Counted from the first letter of the stretch, positions 17,751 through 26,829 are shown. The stretch is DNA of 64,000 nucleotides from an uncultured Eubacteriales bacterium (GCA_948938605.1 CARAIG010000057.1:1-64000), one strand, 5' to 3'. Translations and numbers: made by a program. The notes: a model not told the origin generated them from the letters alone.

Positions 17751-19151
17751 ATGAACAGTTCAAACAGTTTTAATATCTGTCCTCGCTGTGGAAATTCCAA
17801 TTCCCTAAATGCAAAATATTGTTCGAGATGCGGCGCCCAATTAAAAGTGCCGACCGAGGCGGTAGTGTGTCACAAATGTCACACGCGCAATTCTTCGCTT
17901 GCAAACTTTTGCCGTAATTGCGGCGCAACGTTAAAAGTAGGGGCTCAAACAAAAATTTGTCCCCGCTGCGGCAGAGAAATCGGCGCGGAAGAAAATATGT
18001 GCGCTTGCGGATATTCGTTTGTAAATATGCAGCAAACCGAACCCAAACGCGCCGACGTTTCATCTACCAATAAGGAAAAGAAGCGGGATAAAAAACGCGA
18101 CAAAAAGGTTGTCGAAACTACCTATACCGAAACTTCCGAAGGAAAGGAAAAAAAACCCAAGCAAAAGAAAAGCGGCAGGGGTTTTGCGTTGTTTGCATTC
18201 CTTATACTTGCGGTTTTCGTAGTCGCAATTATTTTGCCGGCAAGCGCTCGCGGACCGTTGGTTAACTTCGACAAAGGTTTTTATCATCCTACTGAGGAAT
18301 CGACGCCTAATGCAAGCGTAGACGAATCGTCTCAAATGTTTGCCGAAACCGACGGTGAAACCGGCGACGGAAGCGAAACAACCGAACCGGAACCTGCGCC
18401 TGCGGAAACTTGGACTGTAACATTTAAAAACGGTTCGACTACCGTCGCTACGGAAACTGTTGTAAAGGGACAAAAACTCACTGCCCAACAAATCCCCGCA
18501 GCCCCGACAGCTGCCGACGGAGCAACGTTTGACGGTTGGTATAACGGTACGGAGAAAATCACTACCGACACTGAAATCACAAGCGATATTACCGCTACGG
18601 CAACATTCACTGTAACTACACCCGATCCCGAACCTACTCCTGAACCCACACCGGAACCGACCCCTGCGGGCAAATTGGAAAATAACGTTTACGGTTGGGA
18701 CCTTATCAACGATATCATCGGCATTTTCAGCGAAGAAACAAAAACGGCTATGTCGGAATACGCCGACGGAGCGTTTAAGTACATCATAAACGAATATTTC
18801 GGCACTGCAACGTTTATATTAGTCGTTATGTTTGCAGTATTCATTCTTACGGCATTCTTCCACTTGTTGGTATGTTTTGTACGTATAATTTCGCCGAAAC
18901 GTTCCAAGCATCCCAATTACTTGTACTTGTTGCTGGCAATAATCACCACAGTATTTGTAGCAATGATGATGCTTTCGCATTTAATTCCCAACGAGGAAAG
19001 CGGTTTCAGAGTATTCTTTGCGCCGGTATACCACGGCATAGCTTGCGAATACGGACTTGTGCTTATACTTATCCCCGCATATTACTGGTTCTTCTGGCTG
19101 TATTCGTATATCGCAAAACGCAAAATGCCTAAAAAGGAAAAGAAAAAGTAA
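17751..19151 (+). CDS. Zinc-ribbon membrane protein with external InlB-like repeat
   Basis: 466 aa from ATG 17751 (GGAG 6 nt upstream). Cytoplasmic part: zinc ribbons at residues 10-28, 40-57 and 70-87, then a Lys-rich linker. TM1 is at about 144-164. The presumed outside segment holds an InlB/Flg_new-like repeat (about 222-295, 'TFDGWYNGTEKIT') and a PTPEPTPEPTP linker near 302-310. Three more hydrophobic segments follow (about 350-380, 390-412, 425-450), and a basic Lys tail ends the protein. A protein joining cytosolic zinc ribbons to an outside binding repeat could be a sensor or surface organiser; this is inference. Confidence 0.88.
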   Translation: MNSSNSFNICPRCGNSNSLNAKYCSRCGAQLKVPTEAVVCHKCHTRNSSLANFCRNCGATLKVGAQTKICPRCGREIGAEENMCACGYSFVNMQQTEPKRADVSSTNKEKKRDKKRDKKVVETTYTETSEGKEKKPKQKKSGRGFALFAFLILAVFVVAIILPASARGPLVNFDKGFYHPTEESTPNASVDESSQMFAETDGETGDGSETTEPEPAPAETWTVTFKNGSTTVATETVVKGQKLTAQQIPAAPTAADGATFDGWYNGTEKITTDTEITSDITATATFTVTTPDPEPTPEPTPEPTPAGKLENNVYGWDLINDIIGIFSEETKTAMSEYADGAFKYIINEYFGTATFILVVMFAVFILTAFFHLLVCFVRIISPKRSKHPNYLYLLLAIITTVFVAMMMLSHLIPNEESGFRVFFAPVYHGIACEYGLVLILIPAYYWFFWLYSYIAKRKMPKKEKKK

Positions 19152-19174
19152 AAAACAGTCAAACTATTTAATTG

Positions 19175-19210
19175 AAAGGCCGCGCCTAAACGGTTCGGTC
19201 TTTCGTTTTG
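19175..19210 (+). terminator. Terminator after the zinc-ribbon operon
   Basis: AAAGGCC / GGTCTTT arms (one G-U pair) followed by CGTTTTG; a moderate terminator. Confidence 0.5.
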
Positions 19211-19261
19211 AGTTTCGCAAAAATGCGGAATTAAAAAACTTAAAAGTATTATCGCAATATT

Positions 19262-19342
19262 GTACGGTTAGCCATAGCATACCCACTCGAATCTGTAAGG
19301 TTTGGGCGGAGTAATGCGACATTGTGCTTCGTCAAACCGTAC
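19262..19342 (+). promoter_or_regulatory. Possible structured leader of alaS
   Basis: GTACGGTT (19262-19269) can pair with AACCGTAC (19335-19342), closing about 65 nt. The right arm overlaps CAAACC (19333-19338), which can instead pair with GGTTTG (19299-19304), so two exclusive folds exist. No T-box specifier or AGGGTGG motif was found. Confidence 0.3.
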
Positions 19343-19383
19343 TTTAAGTACCTAATATTCAATTCAGAGGTAAAAAATCAGTT

Positions 19384-21174
19384 ATGAAAATTACATCGCA
19401 GTTTTTAAGAGATAAATATTTGAATTTCTTTAAGGAAAGGGGACACGCAGTTATAAAATCGGCAAGTTTAATTCCCGAAAACGATCCGTCGGTATTGTTT
19501 ACCACTGCAGGAATGCACCCGTTAATTCCTTACCTTTTGGGACAAAAACACCCCAACGGCACCCGTTTAACCGATGTGCAAAAGTGCGTGCGTACTGGTG
19601 ACATCGAGGAAGTAGGGGACGACAGTCACTTGACCTTTTTCGAAATGTTAGGCAACTGGTCGTTGGGCGACTATTTCAACCACGAATCCATTAAGTGGAG
19701 TTACGAATTTTTAACAAGTCCCCAATATTTGGGACTTGACGTTAACCGCTTGTCAGTAACGGTTTTTGCAGGCGACTCCGACGCCAAACGCGACGAAGAC
19801 TCTGCTTCGGTTTGGGAACAATGCGGTATCCCTAAGGAACGTATTTTTTACCTTCCCAAAAAGAACAACTGGTGGATAGCGGGTACAACCGGACCTTGCG
19901 GACCCGATACCGAAATATTTTGGGATACGGGCAAACCCAAATGCTCCGACCATTGCGACCCAAGTTGCGATTGCGGTAAATATTTGGAAATTTGGAATAA
20001 CGTATTTATGCAGTTCAACCGTCAAGCGGACGGAACGTATTTGCCTTTAAAACAAAAAAACGTCGATACGGGTATGGGGCTAGAACGTACGGTTTGCGTA
20101 CTTAACGGTATGAAGTCCGTTTACGACATCGATTTATTCCAAGGCGCGCTTGCCAAAATTCAACAATTGTCGGGCAAACAGTATAGTCAAGACGAACAAA
20201 CAACCAAGGCTATGCGTATCATCGCCGACCACGTGCGTACTGCAACGTTTTTGTTGGGCGATCCCGTAGGCGTTGTTCCCAGTAACGTCGACCAAGGATA
20301 TGTACTGCGCCGTCTTATCCGTAGGGCGGTACGCAAGGCCAACTCGTTGGATATGCCCAAGGGCAGCATAGCGGAAATTGCAAAGGTCTACATAGAAGTT
20401 TACAAGGACGCTTATCCCGAACTTACAGCAAATGCCGACAAAATTATAGACGAACTCAATAAGGAAGAAGACAAGTTCAGCAAAACTCTTGTCGCGGGCG
20501 AAAAGGAATTTTTTAAGGTTATTTCCCACATTCAGGGCAAGGTTGTTCCGGGCGGTACGGCATTTAAACTTTACGATACATTCGGCTTTCCTGTCGAAAT
20601 GACCGAGGAACTTGCCGCGGAAAACGGTTATACCGTAGACGTTGAAGGTTTTAAACAAAAGTTTGCCGAGCACCAAGCCAAGTCTCACGCCGGCAGCGAA
20701 CAACGCTTTAAAGGCGGTATGGCGGAAGGCGGCGGACAGGAAACGACATATCTGCACACAGCAACGCACTTGCTGCAAGCAGCATTGCGCAAAGTGCTTG
20801 GCGACGAAGTCAAGCAAAAGGGCAGTAACATCACTCCCGAACGCTTGCGTTTCGATTTCAGTTTCGGTCGTCCTATGACGGCGGACGAAATTGCTCAAAC
20901 CGAAAGTTTGGTAAACCAAGCAATCCAACGCAAACTTGCAATCACGTGCGAGGAAATGCCGATTGAAGAAGCCCGCAAAACAGGGGCTATCGGCTTGTTC
21001 GGCGACAGGTACGGCGAAGTCGTCAAGGTGTATACAATGGGCGATTTCAGCAAGGAAATCTGCGGCGGTCCGCACGCAAACAATACGGGCGACTTGGGAC
21101 GGTTTGTAATAACTAAGGAACAGTCGTCAAGTTCGGGCGTACGCCGTATCAAGGCGGAATTGCGCAAAGACTGA
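19384..21174 (+). CDS. alaS: Alanyl-tRNA synthetase, compact form without C-Ala domain
   Basis: 596 aa; usual bacterial AlaRS is about 850-880. The class II catalytic domain (about 1-235) is intact: 'FTTAGMHPLIPYLLG', 'FFEMLGNWSLGDYF', 'GPCGPDTEIFWDTG', 'NVFMQFNR', 'DTGMGLERTVCVL'. The tRNA-recognition helical region follows, including 'VLRRLIRRAVR'. The editing domain keeps both zinc motifs: HTATH at about 458-462 and CGGPH at about 560-564. The linker beta-barrel before HTATH is short, and the whole C-terminal oligomerisation/C-Ala domain is absent; the stop falls about 25 residues after 'SSSGVRRIKAE'. The reading frame ends cleanly and a terminator follows, so it is not a truncation artefact. 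Ribosome site AGAGGT. Confidence 0.95.
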   Translation: MKITSQFLRDKYLNFFKERGHAVIKSASLIPENDPSVLFTTAGMHPLIPYLLGQKHPNGTRLTDVQKCVRTGDIEEVGDDSHLTFFEMLGNWSLGDYFNHESIKWSYEFLTSPQYLGLDVNRLSVTVFAGDSDAKRDEDSASVWEQCGIPKERIFYLPKKNNWWIAGTTGPCGPDTEIFWDTGKPKCSDHCDPSCDCGKYLEIWNNVFMQFNRQADGTYLPLKQKNVDTGMGLERTVCVLNGMKSVYDIDLFQGALAKIQQLSGKQYSQDEQTTKAMRIIADHVRTATFLLGDPVGVVPSNVDQGYVLRRLIRRAVRKANSLDMPKGSIAEIAKVYIEVYKDAYPELTANADKIIDELNKEEDKFSKTLVAGEKEFFKVISHIQGKVVPGGTAFKLYDTFGFPVEMTEELAAENGYTVDVEGFKQKFAEHQAKSHAGSEQRFKGGMAEGGGQETTYLHTATHLLQAALRKVLGDEVKQKGSNITPERLRFDFSFGRPMTADEIAQTESLVNQAIQRKLAITCEEMPIEEARKTGAIGLFGDRYGEVVKVYTMGDFSKEICGGPHANNTGDLGRFVITKEQSSSSGVRRIKAELRKD

Positions 21175-21186
21175 TTAATCATTACT

Positions 21187-21232
21187 AAAAATGTTTGCTT
21201 GGGCATATGTTCAAGCAAACATTTTCTTTTTC
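21187..21232 (+). terminator. Strong terminator of alaS
   Basis: AAAATGTTTGCTTG / CAAGCAAACATTTT perfect 14-bp arms, 10-nt loop, then CTTTTTCT. Confidence 0.92.
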
Positions 21233-21355
21233 TAAGCCCGTATAAACATCGCAATACTTTGTTGCCCTTGCGTTTTTGCTCAGTCACGTACGTCTAGTAC
21301 GCTCCTGTCGCAAAATACGCGGTCGCCTCGTCTTGCTTGTTTCTACGGGCTTAGA
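21231..21355. repeat. MITE-like repeat with 12-bp terminal inverted repeats
   Basis: TCTAAGCCCGTA (21231-21242) is matched perfectly inverted by TACGGGCTTAGA (21344-21355). Inside lies the core AGTCACGTACG..TAGTACGCTCCT (21282-21306), which recurs at 21394-21419, 30532-30557 and, degenerately, 30407-30427. There is no ORF. Confidence 0.65.
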
Positions 21356-21393
21356 ACGAATTATATATAAAAGCGTATCTGCGTAATTATTCG

Positions 21394-21512
21394 AGTCACG
21401 TATGTCCGTATACGCTCCTTTGCCACCGTCTTGTTTGCCTTGTCTTGCACGCTTTGGCTACGCAATCCACACTGTGGATAGGCGTTAAACGCGTCGCGCT
21501 ATGGGCTTAGAG
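21394..21512. repeat. Diverged copy of the same repeat family
   Basis: Core AGTCACGTATG..TATACGCTCCT (21394-21419), followed by CTTGTTTGCCTTGTCTTGC-like sequence and ending in ATGGGCTTAGAG, which echoes the right terminal repeat. The remaining gap up to 22127 contains other repeats (listed) and no gene. Confidence 0.5.
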
Positions 21513-21684
21513 CAAGACAATTTAGAGTGTAAATGCGTAATGCTTAATGCACAATATGCAATGTTGGCGACATTAATCGACACTAAGTGTTACAAATTAG
21601 AAATACGCTACGGAATTAGGTGGATGTCTGTCGTCCTTGTCCGAGAAACGTAGTTGCGAACGCATTTACACTTATGTATTCTTC

Positions 21685-21722
21685 CGTCTTTGCGAGGAGC
21701 GTCAGCGACGAAGCAATCCAGA
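21685..21722. repeat. Short interspersed repeat A, copy 1
   Basis: CGTCTTTGCGAGGAGCGTCA...GACGAAGCAATCCAGA. A second copy at 33070-33107 differs at two positions. Confidence 0.75.
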
Positions 21723-21900
21723 ATTTAATTTAAATTCACCTTAATTACACATTACGCATTTCGCATTGTATAATATGTCATCCTAAGTGCAATATATTTA
21801 GTGCTGGGTGCAATATATTTAAGCCATTTTAAGTGTAATCTATTTAATATCATATTGAGTGAAGAATAGCCCCCCCATTATGTCATCCTGAACGAAAATA

Positions 21901-22014
21901 AATGTCATCCTGAGCGAAGCCGCAGGCGCAGTCGAAGGATCTAAGAACCGGCAGATAAATCGTACATACTGTATTCTTAGATGTTTCGCAACATTCGCCG
22001 TCCTTTGGCGAAAC
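21901..22014. repeat. Interspersed repeat B, copy 1 (about 115 bp)
   Basis: Begins ATGTCATCCTGAGCG, passes through GTCGAAGGATCTA and ends CGCCGTCCTTTGGCGAAAC. It is nearly identical over its second half to 32729-32838. A minus-strand ORF across it is repeat-derived and not a gene. Confidence 0.8.
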
Positions 22015-22127
22015 TTCGTTCGCAATGACATATAAAATGCGTCACCGCAATTATGCATTACGAATTCTGCATTCCGCATTAAATTGACATTGAGTCCAAC
22101 ATTAACCGCATTGTCAGTCTCTAAATC

Positions 22128-22156
22128 TTGACGAAATAAAGCAATATTGGTATAAT
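22128..22156 (+). promoter_or_regulatory. Promoter of the Sel1 gene
   Basis: TTGACG (22128-22133), 17 nt, TATAAT (22151-22156); start near 22163, leader about 110 nt. Confidence 0.7.
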
Positions 22157-22272
22157 AATATATATCAAACTTAATTGATGTAACTTTATCTAATTATTAT
22201 TTTGCATTAAATAACGTAACTTGCGGACTTAGTCCGTTTTACTATAATTAATCGATAGGAGTAATTAAAACT

Positions 22273-23799
22273 ATGGCTTTGTTAATATGTCCCGAATGCG
22301 GCAAAAAGGTAAGCGAATACGCTTCGGCTTGTCCCGAATGCGGTTGTCCGATTAATATTATCAAATCCAAACAGATGCAGCAGCAACCCGCCGAAAAGCC
22401 GATCGAAAAGTTGAGCGATCTTGTACAAAATCCCGATGTTCGCGCCAATTCGGAAAATATTACCGAAAGCAAACTGCGCGACTGGTACAGTGCCGCCGAT
22501 CAGTATCTCAGGCAAAAGCAATACGACGAAGCAATTCCGTATTTGCGTAAAGCGGCTGAATGCGGATACGCTCCTGCCGAACGCGATTTGGGGTGGTGTT
22601 ACGAATACGGACACGGTGTGGAACTTGACTGCAAAAAAGCGTACAATTACTATATGAGCGCGGCAAACAAGGGCAATGCTATTGCCAAGTTTTATTTGTC
22701 TTGTATGTACGACGCAGGCAAATATGTTCAAAAGGATTATTACGAGTCGTTCAAATGGCTGCTTTCCGCCGCCGAACAAGGTCACGCAAAGTCACAAAGT
22801 AATTTGGGCTTTTATTACGAAACTGGCAGGGGTGTCGTCCGCGATTATTCTATGGCGGTAAAATGGTATCAAAAGGCCGTCGAACAAGGACATCCTCGCG
22901 CGTTTTCTAATCTGGGTTACTGCTACGAAAAAGGTCTTGGCGTTACCCAAAACTACAACAAAGCGTTCGAGTATTACAATCAAGCCGCACAAAAAAACGA
23001 CAGCTCAGGTATGTGTAATTTGGGTATTTGTTACGAAAAAGGTTACGGTACGTCAGTAAATATAAGTTTAGCGTTTCAATGGTATTTGAAAGGTGCTCAG
23101 GCGGGTAGCACACAGGCAATGAATAATCTCGGCTATTGTTATTCCGAAGGCGTAGGTACAATCAAGGATTTGAACCAAGCATATTACTGGTATCAAAAGG
23201 GCGCCGATAGTGGCAATAAAATGGCTCAGTACGGTGTGGCTCTTTGTTACGAAAGGGGCGAAGGTACTACTAAAAATTGCTACAATGCTTACGAATATGC
23301 ACTTAAATCGGCAAATCAAGGTTACAAATTCGCTCAAAATTTGGTAGGAAATTATTATTATTTCGGGACGGGCGTGGCAAGTGATTATGCGGAAGCGGCA
23401 AAGTGGTATAAATGTGCCTCCGACCAAGGCTATCCTGTTGCTCAGTACAATTTAGGCGTTTGTTATGAAAACGGTTACGGAGTTAACCAAGATTATACCG
23501 AAGCGTTTAGGTTGTATAGGTTGTCTGCTAGCCAAGACAACGCCGAAGCTATGAATAATTTGGGCAGTTTGTATTATAACGGTAGGGGCGTAACGGAAAA
23601 TAAAGATATTGCTTTTGACTATTATATGAAGTCTGCGCAAAAAGGTTATACAATGGCTTTAAGTAATGTTGGTTTGTGTTATGAATACGGTTGCGGCGTA
23701 ATCTCAAACCGAAGCGAAGCAATCCGCTATTACCGTATGGCGGCGGAAAAAGGGCATCAACGGGCAATCGACGCTTTAAAACGTCTGGGAGTCAATTAA
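22273..23799 (+). CDS. Sel1-repeat protein with N-terminal zinc ribbon
   Basis: 508 aa. Residues 1-28 are a zinc ribbon (CPECGKKVSEYASACPECGCP). A short linker precedes about eleven Sel1-like repeats of 36 residues from about residue 75 to the end, each with the pattern 'A...LG..Y..G.GV..D...A..WY..AA..G'. Sel1 repeats form a TPR-like solenoid that binds partner proteins. There is no signal peptide, so a cytoplasmic scaffold is likely. It shares the zinc-ribbon theme with the genes at 16.9-19.2 kb. The ribosome site is AGGAG. The next gene follows after 43 nt with its own GGAGG. Confidence 0.93.
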   Translation: MALLICPECGKKVSEYASACPECGCPINIIKSKQMQQQPAEKPIEKLSDLVQNPDVRANSENITESKLRDWYSAADQYLRQKQYDEAIPYLRKAAECGYAPAERDLGWCYEYGHGVELDCKKAYNYYMSAANKGNAIAKFYLSCMYDAGKYVQKDYYESFKWLLSAAEQGHAKSQSNLGFYYETGRGVVRDYSMAVKWYQKAVEQGHPRAFSNLGYCYEKGLGVTQNYNKAFEYYNQAAQKNDSSGMCNLGICYEKGYGTSVNISLAFQWYLKGAQAGSTQAMNNLGYCYSEGVGTIKDLNQAYYWYQKGADSGNKMAQYGVALCYERGEGTTKNCYNAYEYALKSANQGYKFAQNLVGNYYYFGTGVASDYAEAAKWYKCASDQGYPVAQYNLGVCYENGYGVNQDYTEAFRLYRLSASQDNAEAMNNLGSLYYNGRGVTENKDIAFDYYMKSAQKGYTMALSNVGLCYEYGCGVISNRSEAIRYYRMAAEKGHQRAIDALKRLGVN

Positions 23800-23842
23800 A
23801 CAGTATACGTATTAAAAATTTTGTTCCGACGGAGGATCGGTT

Positions 23843-25501
23843 ATGAATAAAAAAATAGTATTGATTTTGTTGCTTGTATTGACATTGTCGTTAACGCTTG
23901 CTGCGTGCGGGCAGCATCAGCACGAATTTTCTGACGAATGGACGTACGACAAGGATAATCACTGGCACAAAGCAATTTGCGGCGATACCGACGAAGTAAG
24001 CGGTACTGCTAAACACCATATGGTCGGAGTCCCCGGTGACACTCGGCTTGAATGCGACGTTTGCGGTTATTTTGAAAACCCCGTAACTCCCACGCCCGAT
24101 CCCGAACCGCACAAGCACACTTTTGCTTCGACGTTGTCGTCGGATGAAAACGGTCACTGGTACGAAGCTACTTGCGAACATACCGAAGCGGTCGAAGTAA
24201 TTGCCCACAGCTACGTTGACGGAGTATGCAGCGCATGCGGATGGTGGAGCAGTGCAACCGAAGTACTAATTGCAAATATTTCCAAATCGGACATTTGGGA
24301 TTATACCGTTAGTTTTAAAGATGTTAAATTGGATGTTGTAAATCTTCTTAGTGAAGGAATCGACCATCCTCAAATTACCGTCAGCGGCGAACTGTCTTTA
24401 AATATGCTGCCCGACGGACAGCTTGAAGGATGCGCGTGTGTCGAAGCGTCGGGGCAAACTTACAAGGCGGTTTTAAGCCAAGGTACGGTATACGTAATCG
24501 GCGAAGGCTTTTACGGACGTTACGGTTTAGACGAATTGCTTCAACAAAACGGAATAAACATTCAAGCATATATTGACGAACTCAACGCAAACACTCAGCA
24601 AATACGCCAATCGGTAACGGAACTCCGTCAAATCATTGACGAATTTCCTGCCGACGGACAAATCGGCGAAATTTTAACTTCGTTGGTAAAATTGGACGAA
24701 ACAAAATCGAATGCGGATATCAGCGTGTACTATATCGATACCGAACTTTTACGCACTCTTAACTCAATGCTTGCAACTACTACCGTTTCGGAATACGTAA
24801 ACGGTTTACTCGCCGAACTTCAAGGAACGCCGTTAGGGGTACTTTTAGGGGACGATATTAACGGTTTGCCCAACAAGGTTTATTCGTTGCTCAAACGTAC
24901 CATTTTGCAAACAATGACGGATTTGCGTCTGGAAAACTTTACCGTTGACGATTTAATCGACCAAATTAACGGTATTATAACTAATTATTATCCCGACAAA
25001 AATGTAAATACTATCGACGAATTGCTTGTGGCGTTAGGTATAGATTTGGCGGAAATAGCAAAGCCGTTAGGCGTTAATCTTCAAGGCGTAACAGTAAAAC
25101 AGCTGCTTGAAGTTTGCAGTATGATGAGCCCCGAATTTTTGTGGAATTCCTTCCAAAAGGACGAAACAGCAAAAATAAGCGCAGTCGAAATTAAGGATAC
25201 CTTAACTGCGTTGGTTCAAGCTTATTGCGACAAAACGCTTTACGAAGTCGCACTTGAAAATAATGCCGAACTCACCGCCGAACAGTTATATGCGTACGTG
25301 GACGCCATTGCCGACTGGCTTGATAACAATACGTCAGCGGAGTTTTATGTCGACAATGAAGGACGTTTGCAACAAATTGCAGTAGCGGTGGAAGGTCAAA
25401 CGGTCGCCTTAAAGTATAACGGCGAACTTAAACACAGCTATTCCGATATAATCGAACAAGTAAACGGTTACTTTGATTCGCTCGAATCTTCTGTCGGTTA
25501 A
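23843..25501 (+). CDS. Lipoprotein with His/Cys-rich N-terminal modules
   Basis: 552 aa. Residues 1-22 are a lipoprotein signal ending LAAC (Cys22). Two short His/Cys modules follow: about 25-75 (HQHEF, HWHKAICG, CDVCGY) and about 90-135 (HKHTF, GHWYEATC, CSACGW), separated by a PTPDPEP linker. The pattern is common in Clostridia surface lipoproteins and may bind metal. The remaining 410 residues are mostly helical with a few beta segments near 150-215, with no family I recognise. Start preceded by GGAGG. Function unknown; surface location is well supported. Confidence 0.85.
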   Translation: MNKKIVLILLLVLTLSLTLAACGQHQHEFSDEWTYDKDNHWHKAICGDTDEVSGTAKHHMVGVPGDTRLECDVCGYFENPVTPTPDPEPHKHTFASTLSSDENGHWYEATCEHTEAVEVIAHSYVDGVCSACGWWSSATEVLIANISKSDIWDYTVSFKDVKLDVVNLLSEGIDHPQITVSGELSLNMLPDGQLEGCACVEASGQTYKAVLSQGTVYVIGEGFYGRYGLDELLQQNGINIQAYIDELNANTQQIRQSVTELRQIIDEFPADGQIGEILTSLVKLDETKSNADISVYYIDTELLRTLNSMLATTTVSEYVNGLLAELQGTPLGVLLGDDINGLPNKVYSLLKRTILQTMTDLRLENFTVDDLIDQINGIITNYYPDKNVNTIDELLVALGIDLAEIAKPLGVNLQGVTVKQLLEVCSMMSPEFLWNSFQKDETAKISAVEIKDTLTALVQAYCDKTLYEVALENNAELTAEQLYAYVDAIADWLDNNTSAEFYVDNEGRLQQIAVAVEGQTVALKYNGELKHSYSDIIEQVNGYFDSLESSVG

Positions 25502-25558
25502 GTATAAATCGGCATAAAAACTTACAGCACTTTCGTCATTAGTTTATTTTTATTGATT

Positions 25559-25645
25559 ATGACGAACGGTTATCTGTAATAGGACGATAATAAAGGATTT
25601 TGCCCTTTACCGCCGTTCCCACATGGAAGTTTAATCGCAAAATAT
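25559..25645 (+). other. Possible structured RNA upstream of a terminator
   Basis: GAACGG near 25564 can pair with CCGTTC near 25613, enclosing AAAGG/CCTTT. It lies between the lipoprotein stop and a strong terminator. No Rfam family is recognised by eye. It could be only the 3' untranslated region. Confidence 0.25.
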
Positions 25646-25650
25646 AAGTA

Positions 25651-25695
25651 TAGCGCACTGTACCTTGAACGCAAGGCAGTGCGCTTATTATTTAC
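25651..25695 (+). terminator. Intrinsic terminator before the DUF5714-like gene
   Basis: GCGCACTG (25653-25660) / CAGTGCGC (25677-25684) with inner CCTT/AAGG, followed by TTATTATTT. Confidence 0.8.
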
Positions 25696-25759
25696 TTTTT
25701 AAATTTTTTGTTGTATAATATCTGAAAGATAAACAATAATTTATGCAGGAGCAATGTTT

Positions 25760-26326
25760 ATGGCATATACATTGGAAGAAAAGTATTCGCTTATAAAAAG
25801 CGAAGTGTTAAAACATAGATCTCTCAATCCTATTGAAATTGTCAAGACAATTATGCACAATGATTATGTCAACATACACGGTTCAGAACATCATTTTTTG
25901 GATGGTGCCGCTTTTATTGTTGCTTATAAAAATGCGGGCGGCAATATTGATTTGGTCTATGCGTTGGACGAACTTGCGAATAGGACAATAAAAATGCCCG
26001 GTGCTATGTGCGGACAATGGGGCATTTGCGGATCAACCGCATCTGTCGGTGCGGCTTTATCTATTATTCATAAAACGGGACCGCTCTCAAATGATGATTT
26101 TTATAAACAACATATGGAATATACTTCTTCTGTAATATCGGCAATGAGCAAAATCGGCGGACCGAGGTGTTGCAAAAGAAATGCCTTTTTATCTTTATCT
26201 TATGCAGTCAAATTTGTAAAAGAGAAATACAGTATCGATATGCAGATTGACGAGATTAAATGTGAATTTACAGGATTTAATCAACAGTGCTTAAAGCAAA
26301 AATGTCCTTATTATAAAAATAAATAA
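25760..26326 (+). CDS. DUF5714-like cysteine-rich protein
   Basis: 188 aa from the second ATG (25760), since CAGGAG is 8 nt upstream of it and only 2 nt from the ATG at 25754. The middle has 'PGAMCGQWGICGSTASVGAA' (residues about 80-100); then 'GGPRCCKR' (about 135) and a C-terminal Cys cluster 'C...CLKQKCPYY'. These conserved cysteines match my memory of DUF5714 proteins, some of which are fused to methyltransferases; a metal or Fe-S site is plausible. No signal peptide. It stands alone between two terminators. Function unknown. Confidence 0.7.
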   Translation: MAYTLEEKYSLIKSEVLKHRSLNPIEIVKTIMHNDYVNIHGSEHHFLDGAAFIVAYKNAGGNIDLVYALDELANRTIKMPGAMCGQWGICGSTASVGAALSIIHKTGPLSNDDFYKQHMEYTSSVISAMSKIGGPRCCKRNAFLSLSYAVKFVKEKYSIDMQIDEIKCEFTGFNQQCLKQKCPYYKNK

Positions 26327-26372
26327 ATAAATTACAGTTTATTTGAGCGATTACTCAATGTTGCGGGCAAGC

Positions 26373-26403
26373 AAAAGAGCGAAGAATTTGTCTTCGCTCT
26401 TTT
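26373..26403 (+). terminator. Intrinsic terminator after the DUF5714-like gene
   Basis: AAAAGAGCGAAGA / TCTTCGCTCTTTT perfect 13-bp arms. The rest of the gap to 26829 is AT-rich, with no ORF or clear element seen. Confidence 0.92.
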
Positions 26404-26829
26404 AATATCTATGGGAATTGCTTCATTAAGTAAAGTCCTTTTGCGTTATAGTAAGCAATGTTCGCAGGGGACGTATCACTGTTACATTATAAAATTAAAA
26501 GTTTTTTAATGTTTTATACCGATACGCATTTTTCAACGCTGTTAAACGTACGGACAAGTTAACATTCTCGCTGTTTCGCAGTATGAAATATTTGCCTGAT
26601 TTGCACGTCTTACTTTGTGTGTATAATCAATAATATGACATTGCTATTTCATCATTATTATACTGATTGTTAGTGAACAATATCTCAAAAGTTTGCTTTT
26701 TTGTTTCATAATGTTTCACATTTGCGAACAAAAAAAAGTAAATTTATTTTTTAAAAAAAGCCCGTTTCCCTCTTTACAAAAAGCCGTTGTAGTGGTACTC
26801 TATATGGCAGACATAGTAACGGAGAACTA

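Noticed and set aside
19211..19383. T-box riboswitch for alaS
   Set aside because: No AGGGTGGNACCGCG-like T-box sequence, no specifier loop and no terminator directly before the gene.
21840..22079. 79-codon - strand ORF containing LDPSTAPAASLRMT
   Set aside because: Entirely inside interspersed repeat B; such translated repeats are frequent false genes.
21175..22272. CRISPR array or insertion sequence in the repeat-rich gap
   Set aside because: Repeats are not evenly spaced, no spacers, no transposase frame.
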